From positions 558,001 to 622,000 of the forward strand of contig NZ_BONR01000001.1 of NCBI RefSeq assembly GCF_016862815.1: 64,000 nt of DNA, read 5' to 3'. Shown piece by piece: positions 51,781-61,136 of this stretch; position 1 is the first letter of the stretch; each line of letters starts with the position of its first letter. The notes beneath the pieces are model-generated. The model had not been told where the DNA came from and made no database searches. It worked only from the letters and a program-made list of their open reading frames with translations. Made by a program: the position numbers and the translations under genes. This stretch comes from Demequina activiva. GTDB lineage: Bacteria > Actinomycetota > Actinomycetes > Actinomycetales > Demequinaceae.

Positions 51781-53112
51781 ATGACCGGATGGCGCGCACG
51801 CTGGCGGCGGCGCGACACCGGCGTCGACGAGCCACCGCAGGAATCTCGAGATCAGGCACGCAGCACGTCGGAGCCATCCCTCGATCCCGACGCCTCTCAC
51901 CGCGTGATCCTCCTCGCCTCGCGCTCGGACGGTGTGGGCGGGAGGCTTGCCGCGCTGCTCAACGGGATGCGCCTGGCACGGCTGCTCGGCGTCCCGCTGC
52001 GCTTGATCTGGCCCGCCGATCACGGGCTCGGATTCGGGATGACGATCCCACCGGCGGAGCAGGTGTTCTCCCCGCGGTTCCTCGCGGAGCACGCCGACGC
52101 TCCGCACGACGGTCGTCGCACGCGCCGCCTCCCGGCTGAGGAAGTGAGCCTGAAGGACCTGCGCAGCAGGCTCGATGCGCGTGAGGCATGGGCCATGCCG
52201 CTCGCCCTGCTGGACACCTGGGTGACGGACCGGGAGGCTGCGGGACCCTTCCGGCGCGAGTTCGACGAGGTCGAGTTCGCGCCCGCCTTCGCCACTGCGG
52301 TCGCCGCGGCCGATGCGATCGATGTGGAGCCCACGTGGTCGGCGCTGCACGTCCGTGGGGGCGACATCGTCTTTGGCCGCAACCGCCGGCACTTCATCCA
52401 CACCCGCAAGGCGGTGCCCTACCCGGTGGTCGATGCGCTCGCGCAGCAGCTGCGCGCTGAGGGGCTCACGCCCCTGCTGTTCGGCCAGGAGCGGGACGTG
52501 CTCGAGACGCTGGCCCGTCGCCACGGCGGCCAGGTAGCGCTCGACCTGCTGCCGGGGGAGCTCCAGGGTCTTCCGCTCGCGCTGGCCGAGATGGTCCTCA
52601 TGTCGCGCATGCCGCGCATCGTCGCGTCCGACAGCGTGTTCGCGCGGATGGCGACCGCGCTGAGCGGCACACCTCTCACCCGCCCGGAGGATCTGCTCCC
52701 GCCGGACGAGCAGGCCGCCGTCTGCGATCGGGTCGACCCTGACGCGTGGCCGCCGCTCGCCGTGGCCTACGCACACTTCTACGGGTACTACGTGACGCGG
52801 GACACCGCGTCGCCGCACGCGAGCCTGCCCAGAATCGAGGCCGCGGCCGCGGCCGATCCGGACAATCCCCTGTACCCGATCGTCCAGGCATCGCTGCTCG
52901 AACGACTGGGACGGGACGTCGACGCCGAGGCCGTCCTGGCTCGCGCGCACGCGGCGACCTACCCCGAGGACATGGGGGATCTCGAGTCGACGCTGGCGCT
53001 GCGGTTCGGGACGTGGCGGCTCCTGGAGGAGTTCGTGGCGCCCATCGAGCGGCTCGCGGAGCGCGGCAGCCCGACCGCAGCGACGCTGACGGCACGCCTC
53101 GCCGATTCCTGA
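51781..53112 (+). CDS. Fucosyltransferase-fold-like protein with C-terminal helical repeats, function unknown
   Basis: A 443-residue soluble protein. After a basic, disordered lead (1-40) it shows VILLASRSDGVGGRLAALLN followed by MRLARLLGVPLRLIWPADHG, then WSALHVRGGDIVFGRNRRHF and, later, MPRIVASDSVFARMATALSG. This layout resembles NodZ-type/O-fucosyltransferase glycosyltransferases that bind a GDP-sugar. The last roughly 120 residues look like TPR-type helices (ADPDNPLYPIVQASLLERLG). It sits inside the pilus locus on the opposite strand, so it may modify pilin or another surface component. The assignment is tentative. Confidence 0.65.
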   Translation: MTGWRARWRRRDTGVDEPPQESRDQARSTSEPSLDPDASHRVILLASRSDGVGGRLAALLNGMRLARLLGVPLRLIWPADHGLGFGMTIPPAEQVFSPRFLAEHADAPHDGRRTRRLPAEEVSLKDLRSRLDAREAWAMPLALLDTWVTDREAAGPFRREFDEVEFAPAFATAVAAADAIDVEPTWSALHVRGGDIVFGRNRRHFIHTRKAVPYPVVDALAQQLRAEGLTPLLFGQERDVLETLARRHGGQVALDLLPGELQGLPLALAEMVLMSRMPRIVASDSVFARMATALSGTPLTRPEDLLPPDEQAAVCDRVDPDAWPPLAVAYAHFYGYYVTRDTASPHASLPRIEAAAAADPDNPLYPIVQASLLERLGRDVDAEAVLARAHAATYPEDMGDLESTLALRFGTWRLLEEFVAPIERLAERGSPTAATLTARLADS

Positions 53113-53129
53113 CCGCGCGCCCACGGCGC

Positions 53130-53465
53130 TCACCACCCTGCGCCCGCGAGCGAGGTCGAGGTGGCGGAGGCGACTGGGAGCCAGACTGCGGCCGCGATGC
53201 CGACGCTGACCGTCGCGCCGCCCTGCTGGCCGTGGTCCACGGTCACCGTCGCGTCCGGTGCCACCGCGAGGACCGCGAGCACCGCAGCGTCAGCCCCTTC
53301 TACCGCCGCGATGCGAGCGCCCATCGCGGCCGCATCGGCCGCGACCACCCCGGCGCGCGCCCAGGCGACGGCGGACAGCACCATGCCGAGCACGAGCACG
53401 ACCGCGGGCAGTGCCGCCGCGAGCTCGACGGTCACCGACCCGCGGTCGCGTCGCGCCCGGCTCAT
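53130..53465 (-). CDS. TadE-family pseudopilin (Rv3655c-like)
   Basis: A 111-residue protein with the prepilin-type start RARRDRGSVTVELAAALPAV (Gly before the cleavage point, Glu at position 5 of the helix) and one hydrophobic helix, then a small Ala/Val-rich domain. The ATG overlaps the stop of the DUF4244 gene (ATGA). It would be a minor pilin of the Flp/Tad system. Confidence 0.82.
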   Translation of the reverse strand: MSRARRDRGSVTVELAAALPAVVLVLGMVLSAVAWARAGVVAADAAAMGARIAAVEGADAAVLAVLAVAPDATVTVDHGQQGGATVSVGIAAAVWLPVASATSTSLAGAGW

Positions 53466-53632
53466 CCGAACGCCGAGTGCAGGATGTCCGTGAGCATCCC
53501 GCGCACCTCGTCCGAGCGGATCAGCGCGATGAGCACGCCTGCGAACGCCGCCGCGGCCACCGTCACGAGCGCGTACTCGGTGGTCGCCATGCCGTCGTCC
53601 TCCCGCAGGTCCCACCGCCGGAACTGGGTCAT
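53462..53632 (-). CDS. DUF4244 Flp-pilin-like small protein (Rv3656c-like)
   Basis: A 56-residue protein with MTQFRRWDLREDDG followed by the Flp-type helix MATTEYALVTVAAAAFAGVL. The Gly followed by a hydrophobic stretch with Glu at position 5 is the usual Flp prepilin cleavage pattern. It is probably the major pilin of this locus. ATG 53632 has GAGAGGAGACACC upstream. It is 134 nt downstream of the TadB/C-like gene; I see nothing definite in that gap. Confidence 0.82.
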   Translation of the reverse strand: MTQFRRWDLREDDGMATTEYALVTVAAAAFAGVLIALIRSDEVRGMLTDILHSAFG

Positions 53633-53766
53633 GGTGTCTCCTCTCCACTTCCCGGCGCCTGTCGCCGAGGAGCGCAGCCAGACTGCGTCGCGGATCGCGA
53701 CGGCCGCACGCGCGGACGGCGAGGTCTGGGGACGGCCGATGCACGGCCCTGGGCTGTGGACGGACG

Positions 53767-54753
53767 TCACGGCGCGCTCACATCGCCGAGCACGTCGCCC
53801 GCACCGCCGATCCCAGCCCCGGCCACGACCGCTATCACGAGCGGGAGCACGCCTGCCAGCGCGAAGGCTGGCAGCAGGCATGCGGCCAACGGCAGCGTGA
53901 GGCGCACGCCGAGCTCTCCAGCGGCCCGGAGCGCGTGGCGCCGCTCGTCGCGATCCAGCCGCACCATGGCGGAGCGGATGCCGTATCGCGGGGGCGCCCC
54001 GGACGCCACCGCGAGCGCGAGCGGCCGGGCGAGGGCCTGAGCGACTGCGTGCGAGCCCACGTCCCACTGTCCCGTCTCGCACGCACGGGCGAGCGCGCCC
54101 AGCGCTTCGGCCGTCTCGCGGTCGGCCACCCGGGCGACGCGGTGGCACGCGGTCGCGACAGGCAGACCGGAGGCGAGCGCGGCATCCACGAGCGCGAGCA
54201 CCACCGGGACGGGGAGCGGGCCCGCCCTGTCAGCGACGCGTCGCGCTCGAGGCCGGCTGTGCCTGCGCGGCGGCCCCTGCGCTGCGGCCACCATGCGCGT
54301 CATCCAGCGCGTTCCCGCCCACGTCAGCGCCAGCGCCGTCGCGAGCAGCGCCCACCCGGCGGGCTCGGTCACCAGCATGGAGAGCGCGCCGGGGTCCACC
54401 ATGGCCGCCAGACCCATCCCGACGAGCGGCAGCCACCGCAGGATGCGCGCGCTCATGCGCGGGCCTGCCAGAGCAGCCTCCGTCGCGTCCCGCGCGTCGC
54501 GCACGCGCGCAAGCGCCTCGTCGATCGCGTCCAGCACACGGACCAGCGGCGCGCCCGTGTCGCGCGCAAGGATGGCGGCGGCGCGTGCGCACCGTGCTGC
54601 GGTCGCGTCGCCCGCGAAGCCCTGCGGACTCGGGTCCGGCAGTCCCTCCTGGTCGACCGGCACGCCAGCGGTGAGCCACGCGCGATCGGGCGACAGCCCT
54701 GCGTGCAGCAAGGCGGTGACGTCCGCCAGCACCGCGGAGGCGTCGCCCGTCAT
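53767..54753 (-). CDS. TadB-TadC fused type II secretion F-domain protein
   Basis: A 328-residue inner-membrane platform protein. The first half (about 1-160) has the F-domain pattern ending in two helices (WLPLVGMGLAAMVDPGALSM, GWALLATALALTWAG). The second half (about 185-328) repeats it with PVPVVLALVDAALASGLPVA, GQWDVGSHAVAQALARP and a terminal helix pair. Most actinobacteria encode these halves as separate tadB and tadC genes. The ATG overlaps the tadA stop. Confidence 0.78.
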   Translation of the reverse strand: MTGDASAVLADVTALLHAGLSPDRAWLTAGVPVDQEGLPDPSPQGFAGDATAARCARAAAILARDTGAPLVRVLDAIDEALARVRDARDATEAALAGPRMSARILRWLPLVGMGLAAMVDPGALSMLVTEPAGWALLATALALTWAGTRWMTRMVAAAQGPPRRHSRPRARRVADRAGPLPVPVVLALVDAALASGLPVATACHRVARVADRETAEALGALARACETGQWDVGSHAVAQALARPLALAVASGAPPRYGIRSAMVRLDRDERRHALRAAGELGVRLTLPLAACLLPAFALAGVLPLVIAVVAGAGIGGAGDVLGDVSAP

Positions 54754-55751
54754 GCTGTCCACCGCGCCAAGGCATCCGCCGCAGGCCCCGGAACGAACCG
54801 GCCGGAGCTGCCGCGGGACAACGCCGGCGCCATCGCCAGCGAGCCCCCGCGCATCGCGGGCACGGCCACCTCCGCGAGCCTGCGGCCGGCGCCGGTCCGC
54901 TCGACGTGCAGCACGGCGTCGAATGCCGCGGCGGCCTGCGCTGCGACGGCGGGCTCGGGGATGCCCGCGAGCGCACCCAGCGTCGACAGCCGGGTGGGCA
55001 CATCAGCGCTCGAGTTCGCGTGAAGCGTGGTCATCGAGCCTGGATGACCCGTGTTGAACGCGGACAGCACGTCGCGGATCTCGACGCCGCGGCACTCCCC
55101 CAGCACCACCCGGTCCGGTCGCATGCGCAGTGCCTCCCTCACGAGCTGCGCGAGGCTCACGGCGCCCGCGCCCTCGACGTTGGGGCGGCGCTCGACCAGG
55201 CGGACCAGATGGGGATGCGACGGGGCGATCTCCCCCGCCTCCTCGATGACCACGATGCGCTCGTGCGGATCCACCAACGACAGCAGCGCCGCCACGAGGG
55301 TGGTCTTGCCGCTGCCGGTGGAGCCCGTCACGAGCAGCGACGCGCGCGCACGCACGAGGCCCTCGAGCACGCGGCGGGACAGGCTGTCGATGGCCCCGGA
55401 GGCGGACAGATCGTCGAGGGTGAGCGCCTGCTCGCGCACCATCCGCAGCGAGATCGCGGCGCAGTCGGGCACGACGGGCGGCAGCACCGCATGCATGCGC
55501 GTGCCGTCGGGGAGGCGCGCGTCCGCGACAGGGCTCGCGTCGTCGAGCCGGCGGCCTCCTGCGGAGGCGAGGCGGACGGCGAGCGCGCGCACCGCGTCGG
55601 CCGTGTCCAGGGCCACCACCACGCGCTCGAGCCGGCCGCCGCGGTCGATCCATGCCTCGCCTGGCGCGTGCACCAGCACATCCGTCACGCCGGGGGCGCC
55701 GAGCCACGGCGCGAGCGGTCCCGCCCAGGTCTCCCGATCACCGTCCGTCAC
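54750..55751 (-). CDS. tadA: Flp pilus assembly ATPase TadA (CpaF-like)
   Basis: A 333-residue hexameric ATPase powering pilus extrusion. Motifs: the Walker A loop LLVTGSTGSGKTTLVAALLS, the Asp/Glu box RIVVIEEAGEIAPSHPHLVR, Walker B MRPDRVVLGECRGVEIRDVL and the His box NTGHPGSMTTLHANSS. It is slightly shorter than typical TadA proteins, mostly at the N terminus. The start is uncertain: GTG 55751 or GTG 55787, neither with a clear ribosome site. No ssd/CpaE-like gene is present between it and the HAD gene. Confidence 0.88.
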   Translation of the reverse strand: MTDGDRETWAGPLAPWLGAPGVTDVLVHAPGEAWIDRGGRLERVVVALDTADAVRALAVRLASAGGRRLDDASPVADARLPDGTRMHAVLPPVVPDCAAISLRMVREQALTLDDLSASGAIDSLSRRVLEGLVRARASLLVTGSTGSGKTTLVAALLSLVDPHERIVVIEEAGEIAPSHPHLVRLVERRPNVEGAGAVSLAQLVREALRMRPDRVVLGECRGVEIRDVLSAFNTGHPGSMTTLHANSSADVPTRLSTLGALAGIPEPAVAAQAAAAFDAVLHVERTGAGRRLAEVAVPAMRGGSLAMAPALSRGSSGRFVPGPAADALARWTA

Positions 55752-55898
55752 GGGGAGACCGTGGCGCGCATCGGCCGGAATGCGCACCCGCGAACCTGGC
55801 GTTCTGTGGACACTCGAGCATCGCTGCGTGCTGTGGACGGTGGGCCGATGCGCCATGTCACCTTGGACGACTAGGGTGGCGCCGTAAGGGAGGTGCCC

Positions 55899-56699
55899 AT
55901 GCCCATCCGCAACCGCGGCGGCCGCTCGGCCGCGTTCTTCGACCTGGACAAGACCATCATCGCGACCAGCTCGTCGATGGCCTTCTCGCGCCCCTTCTAC
56001 GACGGCGGTCTCATCACGCGCTCGCACGCGCTGCGCACGGCCTACGCGCAGTTCCTGTTCCTCGTGGGCGGCGCGGACGAGCGCCAGACCACGCGTCTGC
56101 GCGACTCTCTCAGCGACCTCATCAAGGGTTGGGAGGTCGCCAAGGTCAGGCAGATCGTGCAGGAGACCGTGCATGAGCACATCGACCCGGTGGTGTACGA
56201 CGAGGCGCTCGCGCTGATCCGCCGCCACCAGCAGAACGGCCGTGACGTGGTCATCGTGTCCGCCTCCGCGCGAGACGTGGTCGAGCCCATCGCCCAACTG
56301 CTGGGGGCCGATGCCGTGGTGGCGTCCGAGCTCGAGGTGAAGAAGGGCTTCTACACCGGCGAGATCACGTTCTACGCGTACGGCGAGGCGAAGGCGGACG
56401 CGGTGCGAGCCCTCGCCGAGGACAAGGGCTACGACCTGAGCCGCTCCTTCGCCTACTCCGACTCGATCACCGACACTCCCATGCTGGACGCGGTGGGCCA
56501 CGGCTTCGTGATCAATCCTGACCGGCAGCTGCGCGCCGCGGCCGCGCACCACGGCTGGGGCGCACTGCGCTTCAAGAAGCCGGTGGGCCTGCATTCCGGG
56601 CCGTCGACGCGGTCCACCGTGGCGACGGTGCTCGTGGCCGCAGCCGTGGTCGCCGGCATCATCCTGCTCGCACGGGCCGGCCGGGCCGAGGACGACTAG
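55899..56699 (+). CDS. HAD-IB family phosphatase (Rv3661/SerB1-like)
   Basis: A 266-residue HAD hydrolase. The nucleophile motif is SAAFFDLDKTIIATSSSMAF, motif II is VVIVSASARDVVEPIAQLLG, and motif IV is FAYSDSITDTPMLDAVGHG. A C-terminal membrane helix (VATVLVAAAVVAGIILLARA) could tether it to the membrane. ATG 55899 lies 6 nt after GGGAGG. It sits beside the tad genes as its relative does in mycobacteria. The substrate is unknown. Confidence 0.9.
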   Translation: MPIRNRGGRSAAFFDLDKTIIATSSSMAFSRPFYDGGLITRSHALRTAYAQFLFLVGGADERQTTRLRDSLSDLIKGWEVAKVRQIVQETVHEHIDPVVYDEALALIRRHQQNGRDVVIVSASARDVVEPIAQLLGADAVVASELEVKKGFYTGEITFYAYGEAKADAVRALAEDKGYDLSRSFAYSDSITDTPMLDAVGHGFVINPDRQLRAAAAHHGWGALRFKKPVGLHSGPSTRSTVATVLVAAAVVAGIILLARAGRAEDD

Positions 56700-56727
56700 C
56701 GCAGCGCAGTCGAGGGAGCAGGGGGCG

Positions 56728-57378
56728 ATGGCGCGGTGGCGAGACGCTCACGACGCGCTCGCTCGCGAGCGCTACCCGCACCTGGTCTCCTTCGCGGCTC
56801 TTCTCACCGGCGACGATGCGGCCGCCCGCGCGCTGGTGGATGAGGCGCTGGTCGCCGAGCTGTCCCGGATCCGCGGCCGCGTCCGCTCCTCCGAGGTCGA
56901 GGAGGCGGTGCGTGCGCGCGTCGCCCGCGAGTTCGTGCGCCGCGACGGTGAGCGCGCCCCGGGGGTTCGGTCGAGGGAGCACCGCATGGAGGTGCCCGCG
57001 CCCGTCGCTGAGCCCGAGCCGCATCCCTCGGCGTTCGCCCCGCCGGGACCACGTGCCTTGGAGCCGGTGAGCGGTGACCCTGAGCAGGCCCCGGCGCAGG
57101 AGCCACCTCCGCGCACCCAGCCCGTCGCCATCGGTGAGTCGCTCGCGTCGCTTCCAGCGCTCGAGCGAGCGATCGTGCTCCTTCATCATGTCGAGCGCCT
57201 GTCACCTGCGAGCATCGCCCGGACCCTGGGCCACGACGCGGAGGAGGTGCGGACGCGGCTGGCCGCCGCCGATCTCGAGATGGGTCGCGAGACGGGACTC
57301 ACCACGCGACCTGCGGCGTACGCCGAGGGCGACCACATCGAGATCGCGGTGACCGTCTCCCCTGCGGGGCGCACGTGA
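56728..57378 (+). CDS. Degenerate sigma-70-like protein, cassette F
   Basis: A 216-residue protein that begins like the sigma factors of the array (MARWRDAHDALARERYPHLV, compare MARWQDTMEQLV in cassette E) but has a poor region 2. A Pro/Glu-rich linker covers about 90-135. A region-4-like helix pair follows (SLPALERAIVLLHHVERLSP, ASIARTLGHDAEEVRTRL) in which the GTVKR recognition helix is replaced. It probably lost promoter recognition or acts as a protein partner. The stop overlaps the sensor start (GTGA). Confidence 0.75.
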   Translation: MARWRDAHDALARERYPHLVSFAALLTGDDAAARALVDEALVAELSRIRGRVRSSEVEEAVRARVAREFVRRDGERAPGVRSREHRMEVPAPVAEPEPHPSAFAPPGPRALEPVSGDPEQAPAQEPPPRTQPVAIGESLASLPALERAIVLLHHVERLSPASIARTLGHDAEEVRTRLAAADLEMGRETGLTTRPAAYAEGDHIEIAVTVSPAGRT

Positions 57379-58905
57379 CGGGCGATCTGGGCAACGGGCT
57401 GCGGGATCTCGCGCACGAGGGCGCGCGAGCGCGCGAAGGGCTCGAGGCCGCGCCGTCGACAGCCGCGGCGGTGCGACGCCGGCGATCCGTGCGAGGCGGC
57501 CTCTGGGCCGCGGGAGCGGTCGCGGGCCTCGGTCTCGTGGGCGCAGCAGCCGCTCCGTCCGTGATGGACGCCTTCGCGTCGGATGCAGCTCCCGAGCCGG
57601 CGCCCACCCTGTCCGTCACTGACACGGTGGTGGACCACGCGACCGTCGCCTTCGAGGACTCCACCGGCGAGGACTGGCTCGCTCCCACGGAGGTCACCGG
57701 TGCGGAGGCCTGCGGAGGTCCGCTGCCGGGCCCGGAGGCCTCCTCGGGCGAGTTCGCGGCCACCTTCGCACTGCCGGACCGGGACACGATCGCGCTCGAT
57801 GCATCGGAGCAGCTCTCGGTCGCCACGGTCGAGGTGGCCTACGGCGGGTCCGAGGACCTGCCTGCGATCAGCGACGCTGATGATGGCGCTCTTCGCGCGC
57901 GATGGCGTGGTCGTGGGCTACAGCACCAGCTACGACGTCGGGGGCATGCGCACCTGGCACCCAGGCGGGTCCGTCCGCCACACCTGGGACTCGCACTCGT
58001 GGGCCGCGGCGTGCCCCGTCGACGGTGACATCGCGGACCACGCCTTGGAGTCCGGCGAGTACCAGGTGGCGTGGACGCTGAGGGTGCACGCCTCGCAGGA
58101 GGCGAACGCGCAGGTCGCTCTCGCGAACGAGGGCTACTCGGTGCCCCACTCCTCGACGCTGGAGCTCTTTCGCGAAGGCTCCTACGACTGCATGCAGATG
58201 ATGAGCTACGACAGCGCCGTGCCACTCACGTGCGACCCCGGTGCGCTGTTCGGCACGGAGATCGACCTCGAGGCGGGCACGGTGACGTTCCCGTACCGCG
58301 CGAGCGCGTACGAGCGCGACGTGGATGCGACGTTCGTGTCCCAGCCGCAGACCATGACCCTCGAGGGTGACACGGGCATGGACTGGTGGACCCAGTTCGA
58401 GGAGAGCCACCCTCCCTACGAGCCGGGCACGCCACTGGCCTGCGGTGACCAGATCAGGGCCTCGAGCGACGGCGTCATGCTCGCCTGGGATGTCACCTGG
58501 GACCAGCTCGTCTCGGGCTCCGTCGTCGCCGGATCCGCGTGGCGCTGGATGCCGGACTGGTCCACCGTGAGCGTGTCCTTTCCCGAAAGCACCCGGATCT
58601 GGCTCCTCACCAGCGAGGACGTGTTCTATGAGATGGAGGACGGCAGTCAGGTGGGCACCTCCGTCGACACGATCGCGGGGTGGGTGGACGTCGACCTGCC
58701 GGCGCAGATCGAGATGGTCCGCTATGACGGCCCCACCGAGCTCGACATCGCGCTCGGCGCAGTCGAATGGTGCGGTGGGTCGCCCCCCGCGCGCGAGCGC
58801 CCGCCGTACGGCGTGATCGTCGACCCGCACCAGGAGTCCGACGGGTCGGGCACCGCCCGCGAGGTCGTCGAGGCCATGCAGGTCTGGTCGGACCAGCCGT
58901 GGTGA
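57375..58905 (+). pseudogene. Frameshifted membrane-anchored sensor protein of cassette F
   Basis: The gene starts at GTG 57375 with the usual layout: short N terminus, AAVRRRRSVRGG, a membrane helix (about 42-60) and an external domain. Reading continues to LPAISDA, then leaves the frame and would stop at 58028. From about 57880 the next frame carries the rest (LMMALFARDGVVVGYSTSYD to the stop at 58905). Aligned with the cassette G paralogue (FPVIVDPMTGLVGRDGLVVG), removing one base near 57877 restores a gap-free match. A one-base insertion, or a sequencing error, is therefore likely. The intact product would be about 509 residues. Confidence 0.8.
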
Positions 58906-59013
58906 ACGCGCTCGAGCCATCCGGCGCCCCTGGCCGGTCGAACACCCATCGAGACCGCGCCTGCGCAGCGCATGCGCGGACGTAGTCTCAGAGCAGACGA
59001 GGGAGAGGGACAC

Positions 59014-59637
59014 GTGCCGCGCTGGCAGGACACCTACGACGCGCTCACCGGCGAGCGCTATCCCGACCTGATCTCCTACGCCTTGCTGTTCGAGGACGAC
59101 GTGGAGGTCGCCGAGTCCCGAGTGCAGCAGGCGCTGCTGTCGGTGGTGCTGCGGGGGCGCGACTTCACCAGCATCGATGAGGTCGAGACGCGGGTACGGA
59201 CAGAGATGGTCCGCGCGGTCATCGACGCTGCGCCCCGCACCGCACCTCCCGCGTCCGTCACCGAGCAGCAGACCGAGCCGGATCCATCAGCGTTCGTGCC
59301 GCCGACGGCGCCCGGCTCGACGGATGCCAGCGAGCCGAGTGAGCCCTCCCACGACGAGCCTCCCGGGGCCGAGCCGCTGCGGGACGCGCTCGCGGCCCTC
59401 GACCCCCGCAGTCGCGCCGTCGTGATCCTGCACCACCACGACGGCCATGCGGTACGGCGAATCGCGGAGCTGACGGGGATGCGGGAGGACGAGATCAGCG
59501 CGCGACTCGCCGCTGCGGGATCGGAGCTGAGCACCCGAGCGGGCGTGACGGTCGCTCAAGCCACCCACGACGATGCTCTCGCGGGCATCGAGCTGACGGT
59601 CACCACTGAGCCCGAGCGCAGGCGCACCCGTGGCTGA
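59014..59637 (+). CDS. Degenerate sigma-70-like protein, cassette G
   Basis: A 207-residue paralogue of the cassette F protein (PRWQDTYDALTGERYPDLIS). Region 2 is weak, a Ser/Pro/Glu linker covers about 75-118, and the region-4-like part reads ALDPRSRAVVILHHHDGHAV followed by RRIAELTGMREDEISARL, lacking the GTVKR helix. GTG 59014 follows GAGGGAGAGGG. Its frame overlaps the sensor gene by 8 bp. Confidence 0.75.
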   Translation: MPRWQDTYDALTGERYPDLISYALLFEDDVEVAESRVQQALLSVVLRGRDFTSIDEVETRVRTEMVRAVIDAAPRTAPPASVTEQQTEPDPSAFVPPTAPGSTDASEPSEPSHDEPPGAEPLRDALAALDPRSRAVVILHHHDGHAVRRIAELTGMREDEISARLAAAGSELSTRAGVTVAQATHDDALAGIELTVTTEPERRRTRG

Positions 59638-61129
59638 CCTCGGGCCCGAGCTTCGGGCGCTGCGTGAGGGCCTGCGGTCCGAGCACGCAGCCTCGACGCC
59701 ACCACCGAGCCTGCGACGGGACATCGCGCGCTCGCGCCGCACGCGGGCAGGGCTGTGGTCCGCCGCCGCGGCCGTGGGCATCGTGGCGATCGCCGCCTCC
59801 GCGCTGCCCGCGCTGCTGGCTCAGGACGAACCCGATCCGGCGGCCACCGCAGCGCTGCCCGCGATCGACCCGCCGGTGTACGTGGATGCGACCGTGAGCT
59901 TCGACGAGGCGACGGACTGGCTCGACGACCCCGCTTCGGCGGGTCCTCCGCAGTGCGGCACCCCGATGCCGCAGTCGCTCGCGGCCCGTGACGGCTTCAG
60001 CGCCACGCACGAGATCCCGACGGCGGTCACGATGCAGCGGGATGCGTATCGCACCATCGTGGAGGCGAGCGTGACCATCCGCTACGGGCGCTACGACGAG
60101 TTCCCGGTGATCGTCGATCCCATGACCGGACTGGTGGGACGGGACGGACTGGTGGTGGGCTGGCTGCCGCCCAGCGCCCAGCGGGGCGTCAACATCTTCG
60201 TGCGCGGCTACCCGTCCACCCAGACATGGGACGGCCTGGGTGGCATCGCGATCGCATGCCGCCAGTCTCCCGACCAGCCGGCCACGCAGCTCGAGCCCGG
60301 GGACTACGAGGTCGCATGGATGACGCGCGTGCACTCGAGCGAGACCGCGAACGCCAAGGCGGACCTGGCCCAGCGAGGGTTCGCCATCCCGCCCACCGCG
60401 GTGCTCGCGGCATACCGCGAGGGGTCCTACGAGTGCGAGCGCCTCCAGGGCTGGAGCGGCACCGTGCCCATCACGTGCGATCCCGGCGCGGTGCCGGGCA
60501 CGGAGATCGATCTCGACGCGGGCAGGGTGACGTTCCCGTATGACGAGGACGCGCTGGGCCGCGAGGTGGACGTGACGCTCGTCTCGCAGACCGTGCCGCT
60601 CACGATCGCGCCGGCGCCGTCGGACCCACGCGACGTCATCGAGGCGCAGAATCCCCCGCACGAGCCTGGAGAGCCCATGCAGTGCGGCGACAGCTACGGC
60701 GCCCTCGACGGCAGCGACCTGCGGTTGAGCCTCACGGTTCCGTTCGACGATCTCGAGTTCGGGTCGACCACGGAGGTCGAGGCGTGGGTGCAGGGCTTCG
60801 ACTGGACCCAGGCGGCGGTGACGCTCCCGGCGACCGCACCCCTGTGGATCACGCAGCGCGAGCAGCGGCGTGCCGCGCTCAACGATGGCGGCTCCTACGG
60901 GTACACGCTCCACGAGGTCGTGGGCCGGGTCGAGGTCACGCTCCCGGAGCGCATCGCGATCGACCGCTACGAGGGCCCCACCTCCGTCACCATCGACGTG
61001 AGCGCCGTTCAGTGGTGCGACGGCCCGCCCTCGGTGAGCGCGGCGGCGCTGACGTACTCGATCCTCGCACCGCACACCGTCGAGCTCGACGACGAGGCGC
61101 GCACGTTCGAGCTGGTGCGGATCGACTGA
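59630..61129 (+). CDS. Membrane-anchored sensor/anti-sigma-like protein of cassette G
   Basis: A 499-residue protein with a cytoplasmic N terminus (1-28), the basic cluster IARSRRTRAG, one membrane helix (about 41-62) and an external domain. It is the closest paralogue of the frameshifted cassette F protein: both have YREGSYEC-type, TCDPGAxxGTEIDL, VTFPY and VSQ blocks and a C-terminal WC pair. Conserved Cys pairs suggest disulfides. The GTG start lies inside the end of the sigma-like gene. The array promoter motif of the next unit begins 7 nt after its stop. Confidence 0.82.
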   Translation: MADLGPELRALREGLRSEHAASTPPPSLRRDIARSRRTRAGLWSAAAAVGIVAIAASALPALLAQDEPDPAATAALPAIDPPVYVDATVSFDEATDWLDDPASAGPPQCGTPMPQSLAARDGFSATHEIPTAVTMQRDAYRTIVEASVTIRYGRYDEFPVIVDPMTGLVGRDGLVVGWLPPSAQRGVNIFVRGYPSTQTWDGLGGIAIACRQSPDQPATQLEPGDYEVAWMTRVHSSETANAKADLAQRGFAIPPTAVLAAYREGSYECERLQGWSGTVPITCDPGAVPGTEIDLDAGRVTFPYDEDALGREVDVTLVSQTVPLTIAPAPSDPRDVIEAQNPPHEPGEPMQCGDSYGALDGSDLRLSLTVPFDDLEFGSTTEVEAWVQGFDWTQAAVTLPATAPLWITQREQRRAALNDGGSYGYTLHEVVGRVEVTLPERIAIDRYEGPTSVTIDVSAVQWCDGPPSVSAAALTYSILAPHTVELDDEARTFELVRID

Positions 61130-61136
61130 CCGCACA

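Noticed and set aside
59600..61135. A 511-codon minus-strand frame
   Set aside because: It is antisense to the cassette G sensor, whose paralogue (cassette F) confirms the plus-strand reading.
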